A DNA stretch of 7,495 nucleotides from Pseudomonadota bacterium (GTDB lineage Bacteria > Pseudomonadota > Gammaproteobacteria > Pseudomonadales > Pseudohongiellaceae): the NCBI GenBank assembly GCA_022563075.1, contig JADFOC010000121.1, positions 1 to 7,495 of the forward strand. Direction: 5' to 3'. The position numbers were made by a program, and so were the translations under genes. This document shows positions 4,656 through 7,495 of this stretch, one piece after another. Every line of letters starts with the position of its first letter. The first letter of the stretch is position 1. The notes below the pieces were generated by a model. The model was not told where the DNA came from, ran no database searches, and worked only from the letters and a program-made list of their open reading frames with translations.

Positions 4656-5369
4656 ATGATGGGAAACTCGAAAGTCAATTCGAAGGCAATCAAAACAGAA
4701 GCGGTGGATTCACTCCATGACGGAGGCAAGACCACGGCCATCCCTCACTACTCTCGCGCCGAAGAAAAAATAAACATAACGACTCATGCCATCGGTTTTG
4801 TGCTGAGCGTCATCGCCCTGGCGGCGTTGCTTGAGCAGGCCATGTCACTGGGAGATGCTTTAGCTGTTGTCAGCTTCAGCATCTTCGGGCTAAGCCTGAT
4901 TTTCCTCTACGGCACCTCGACCATTTATCACAGCAGCAGGAATCTGCAACGACGCAGCAGGCTACGAATTCTCGATCATATCAGCATCTATGTTTTGATT
5001 GCCGGGACCTATACGCCATTTACCTTGATTACTCTGCAAGGTACAACTGGCTGGGTGATATTCGGTGTGTCCTGGGGCATGGCACTAACGGGAACTATTT
5101 TAAAACTTTTTTTTACCGGGAAATACCGACTGCTATCGACACTCATGTACGTCTTCATGGGGTGGTTGATTGTTTTCGCTATCGGCCCGCTGATCGATGT
5201 ATTTCCGGCGGCAGGATTAAGTTGGCTGGTAGCCGGTGGATTGGCCTATACCCTGGGCGCCGTGATTTACAGTATTAAGAAAATTCGATTCAACCACGCA
5301 ATCTTTCACGTGTTCGTGTTGTCAGGCAGCAGCTGCCATTTTGTGGCGGTGTATTTCTATGTCAATTAA
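4656..5369 (+). CDS. Hemolysin III / PAQR family seven-helix membrane protein
   Basis: This protein of 237 residues (236 if the adjacent second ATG at 4659 is used) belongs to the hemolysin III branch of the PAQR superfamily. A hydrophilic N-terminal tail of about 38 residues precedes seven membrane helices from 'T-H-A-I-G-F-V-L' (43-50) to the C-terminus. The putative metal ligands of the family are present: His92 in Y-H-S-S, and His214 and His218 in H-A-I-F-H. The L-D-H-I-S segment (106-110) and G-T-Y-T-P-F (117-122) are also typical. Such proteins lie in the inner membrane and are proposed to be metal-dependent hydrolases or membrane-state sensors; the hemolysin name comes from a Bacillus cereus homologue. 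An AGAGG site (4646-4650) serves either ATG. The gene is divergent from aauB and convergent with the OPT transporter gene 39 nt away. The N-terminal tail is longer than in many homologues; otherwise it looks intact. Confidence 0.9.
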   Translation: MMGNSKVNSKAIKTEAVDSLHDGGKTTAIPHYSRAEEKINITTHAIGFVLSVIALAALLEQAMSLGDALAVVSFSIFGLSLIFLYGTSTIYHSSRNLQRRSRLRILDHISIYVLIAGTYTPFTLITLQGTTGWVIFGVSWGMALTGTILKLFFTGKYRLLSTLMYVFMGWLIVFAIGPLIDVFPAAGLSWLVAGGLAYTLGAVIYSIKKIRFNHAIFHVFVLSGSSCHFVAVYFYVN

Positions 5370-5408
5370 ATAGTTACGGTCATAGTAGATAGAACTTTCC
5401 AATTATTG

Positions 5409-7310
5409 CTAAGCCGTTAACTTCAGTGGGCGAGTGAGTTTTACAAAACAGATCACCACCGCGAATGCTGCAATGACAGAAATGACCATCACTATGGAAT
5501 TTGGCAAACCCAGATCCATCGACTGAAATCCTAGCGCGGTAAGGCAGGCAAGCCCAACCGACATGAGTGCTTCGCCGGCGATCACGCCAGAGGAAAATAA
5601 TATGCCCCGATGCAGTATCCGATCGTGCTCGCTCGCTGGAGTGCCTTTGGAATAATAGTGAGCGATCAAACCACCGATCAGAATCGGTGTGGCCAGGCCG
5701 AAGGGCAAATACATTCCCACGGCGATGGGCATTAAGTGGGCTCTGAATTTTATACCTTGCCGGCGTAAGTACCAATCGATGATGAGGATAACTATTCCTA
5801 CTATTGCGCCGTAGCCGATCAGGTCCCAGGGAAGCGCAGTCTCGCCAGCGAATCCTCTGGCCAGAGAGGCAAACAGGCTGGCTTGCGGAGCCGACAGTTC
5901 GCGGCCACCGATGCCACCTGCGATATTGTTGTTCAGCAGATTTAACACCGGTGACATTATAAAGGCAGCCACAAAGACACCGACTATCTGCATTATCTGT
6001 TGTCTGAAAGGTGCCGCGCCAACTAGAGAGCCAGTCTTCAAATCATTACACACATCACCGGCGGTAGCAGCGACGCAACAGACGATGGCGGCGATGCCAA
6101 GAGTCGCTACCATGGCTTCCATGCCGGAATAGTTAAACAACCACAACAGGCCGCCGGCGACCAGAACGGCGGTGATGGTCATGCCAGATACGGGGCTGTT
6201 AGAATTTCCCACCAGGCCGACGATGTAACTTGCTACGGCGGTGAAGAAGAAGCCCATGATCACCATGACGGTGGTAGAGAGCAGGGTAATGCCGATGCCG
6301 CCGGTAAATCGATAGTTGACGAATGCCAGTACCACGATGCAGCCAATAATCAAACTGAGAATTACCGAGCTTGGCAGATCACGTTGCTGGTCTTGCACCA
6401 GCAATTTACCGCTGGTCAGGTTGTTGCGAAGTTCTTTAACTGCCGCAATCAGTCCATGCCTGACGGAGTAGAGCGAACTAAATCCGCCGACAACCATGGC
6501 ACCCACACCCACGTATCGAATCTTTGTGCTCCATAATTCATAGGCGCCATCGATAGCAACAGGAAACTGTTCGCCACCTCCCAGCAACGGAATTCCGATC
6601 AACCAGGAAAGTGCCCCCCCGATAAAGATCAAGACGGCCACATTAAGACGGACGATAAATCCGATGGCAATCAACATGGGGGAGAGGTCGCCGCCAAAAT
6701 ATAAGATACGCGAGCCGGCTAGCGTTGCGGCCTCTAAAGTGCCAGTGATAATTCCAAACAGTTTGGCGGAAATCGCCACGGTAGCGCCTAACAATCCACC
6801 GAGCAGCAGGTTGCGTCCCTCGCCTTCGGCACTGTCCTCTGCGCCGGCTTCCAGTACCGCCGCACAGGCAACGCCTTCGGGATAGGCCAGCTCTGTATTG
6901 TTCAGAATAAACACCTTGCGCATGGGAATCATGAACAGGATGCCAAGCAGACCGCCGGTAAGCGCGATGATCGTCACCGACCAGAAATCAAACGAATCCC
7001 AGAAACCGATCAATAACATCGCCGGCATGGTGAAGATAATTCCGGCCGCCAGGGATTCTCCGGCGGAGGCACAGGTCTGTACCTGATTCGCTTCTAAAAT
7101 ACTCGAGTCCTTGAACAGTAATTTGAAGAACAGCATGGCCATGACTGCCGCCGGGATCGAGGCGGACACGGTCATTCCGGCTCTAAGCCCGACGTAAACA
7201 TTGGCGGCGCCCATTACGATGGCTAAGAAGATGCCCAGCACCACCACCCTGATGGTTATTTCCTTACGGGGGATGGCATCTGCTTGTGGCGTAACAGTGG
7301 TGTCGCTCAT
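5409..7310 (-). CDS. OPT family (oligopeptide) transporter
   Basis: This 633-residue protein is a full-length prokaryotic OPT transporter of the TIGR00733 type, with roughly 14-16 hydrophobic segments and a short polar N-terminus. Recognisable conserved stretches are 'G-L-R-A-G-M-T-V' (41-48), 'Q-V-Q-T-C-A-S-A-G-E-S-L-A-A-G' (76-90), 'E-L-A-Y-P-E-G' (140-146) and 'G-N-S-N-S-P-V-S-G-M-T' (368-378). Further on come 'A-G-D-V-C-N-D-L-K-T-G' (417-427) and 'S-S-G-V-I-A-G-E-A-L' (573-582). It should be an inner-membrane, cation-coupled importer of peptides or related compounds; the bacterial substrates are poorly known, and no ligand can be named from sequence. The next methionine lies inside the first membrane helix, so the start at 7310 is needed to keep the N-terminus. 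There is no Shine-Dalgarno match before it, and a hairpin lies 7 nt upstream. The gene is convergent with the hemolysin III-like gene and no operon partner is visible. Confidence 0.92.
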   Translation of the reverse strand: MSDTTVTPQADAIPRKEITIRVVVLGIFLAIVMGAANVYVGLRAGMTVSASIPAAVMAMLFFKLLFKDSSILEANQVQTCASAGESLAAGIIFTMPAMLLIGFWDSFDFWSVTIIALTGGLLGILFMIPMRKVFILNNTELAYPEGVACAAVLEAGAEDSAEGEGRNLLLGGLLGATVAISAKLFGIITGTLEAATLAGSRILYFGGDLSPMLIAIGFIVRLNVAVLIFIGGALSWLIGIPLLGGGEQFPVAIDGAYELWSTKIRYVGVGAMVVGGFSSLYSVRHGLIAAVKELRNNLTSGKLLVQDQQRDLPSSVILSLIIGCIVVLAFVNYRFTGGIGITLLSTTVMVIMGFFFTAVASYIVGLVGNSNSPVSGMTITAVLVAGGLLWLFNYSGMEAMVATLGIAAIVCCVAATAGDVCNDLKTGSLVGAAPFRQQIMQIVGVFVAAFIMSPVLNLLNNNIAGGIGGRELSAPQASLFASLARGFAGETALPWDLIGYGAIVGIVILIIDWYLRRQGIKFRAHLMPIAVGMYLPFGLATPILIGGLIAHYYSKGTPASEHDRILHRGILFSSGVIAGEALMSVGLACLTALGFQSMDLGLPNSIVMVISVIAAFAVVICFVKLTRPLKLTA

Positions 7311-7495
7311 GGATTAACCAACGTTCTACTGAAAATGTTGGAAACCACTATAAGTGAGATTAAGGTCGAAGTACAAAGCACTTATCGGATAAGCGAACTA
7401 AAGCGGAGCGGGTGACTATTTTGATCCTTCAGGTAGGTCGTAATTGACCCTGACTTTGAAATTTGCTGATGGCTTACTATTTGCTCATGGTCGAA
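7311..7495. promoter_or_regulatory. Upstream region of the OPT transporter gene
   Basis: No gene is recognised in this stretch. A hairpin with 8-bp arms (7318-7325 and 7334-7341, one G-T type mismatch, 8-nt loop) lies in the predicted leader, ending 7 nt before the start codon. A short palindrome, CTTATC-G-GATAAG at 7381-7393, lies about 70 nt upstream of the start and could be an operator. No clear promoter hexamers were found. The sequence beyond about 7420 may belong to a neighbouring unit outside the window. Confidence 0.45.

Noticed and set aside
5373..5421. Inverted pair GTTACGG and CCGTTAAC between the convergent genes as a shared terminator
   Set aside because: The arms are about 35 nt apart with a mismatch or bulge and no adjacent T-run, so it does not resemble an intrinsic terminator.
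5380..5775. Second minus-strand frame within the 3' part of the transporter gene
   Set aside because: It is an out-of-frame shadow of the OPT coding sequence with no membrane or domain pattern of its own.

Overview
The window reads as chromosomal DNA of a Gram-negative bacterium, most likely a gammaproteobacterium. This is inferred from protein style, Shine-Dalgarno sites and periplasmic export signals; no rRNA or marker gene is present to fix the taxon. Base composition looks moderate and fairly even, except for an AT-richer stretch around 600-750 and 970-1125.

The centrepiece is a compact minus-strand operon at 4444-1125 for a quinoprotein amine dehydrogenase. The order is large subunit (aauB/mauB-like), MauE-like membrane protein, MauD-like thioredoxin-fold protein, TTQ-bearing small subunit (aauA/mauA-like), then a small exported monohaem cytochrome c. 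The genes overlap or nearly touch (19-nt gap, 8-nt overlap, 4-nt ATGA overlap, 1-nt gap). The order matches the aauB-E-D-A-orf2 order described for aromatic amine dehydrogenase of Alcaligenes faecalis. The small subunit has 14 cysteines, as I recall for AauA, rather than the 12 of classical MauA. The expected working model is periplasmic oxidation of a primary (probably aromatic) amine to aldehyde and ammonia. The tryptophan tryptophylquinone cofactor would sit in AauA, and electrons would leave through the small cytochrome or another carrier. MauE and MauD would support folding and disulfide formation of the cysteine-rich AauA. No mauG, mauF or blue-copper gene lies in the window. AauA carries both TTQ tryptophans and the catalytic base, but has serine where characterised enzymes carry a second active-site aspartate (Asp32 in Paracoccus methylamine dehydrogenase). 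This is the most interesting single observation.

Left flank, plus strand (1-1124): a complete DUF2834 small membrane protein gene (136-459), then a regulatory stretch with two exact TACANNTGTA boxes. These precede a truncated BlaI/MecI/CopY-type repressor gene (752-901) that stops inside its winged helix. Decayed downstream sequence follows, with a strong ribosome site and a 12-codon reading frame that may be the stump of the usual partner gene.

Right flank: divergent from the amine dehydrogenase operon is a hemolysin III/PAQR-type seven-helix membrane protein (4656-5369, plus). Convergent with it is a complete OPT-family transporter (7310-5409, minus). Its start codon lacks a Shine-Dalgarno site and is preceded by a hairpin. 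Nothing ties these two directly to amine oxidation beyond adjacency.
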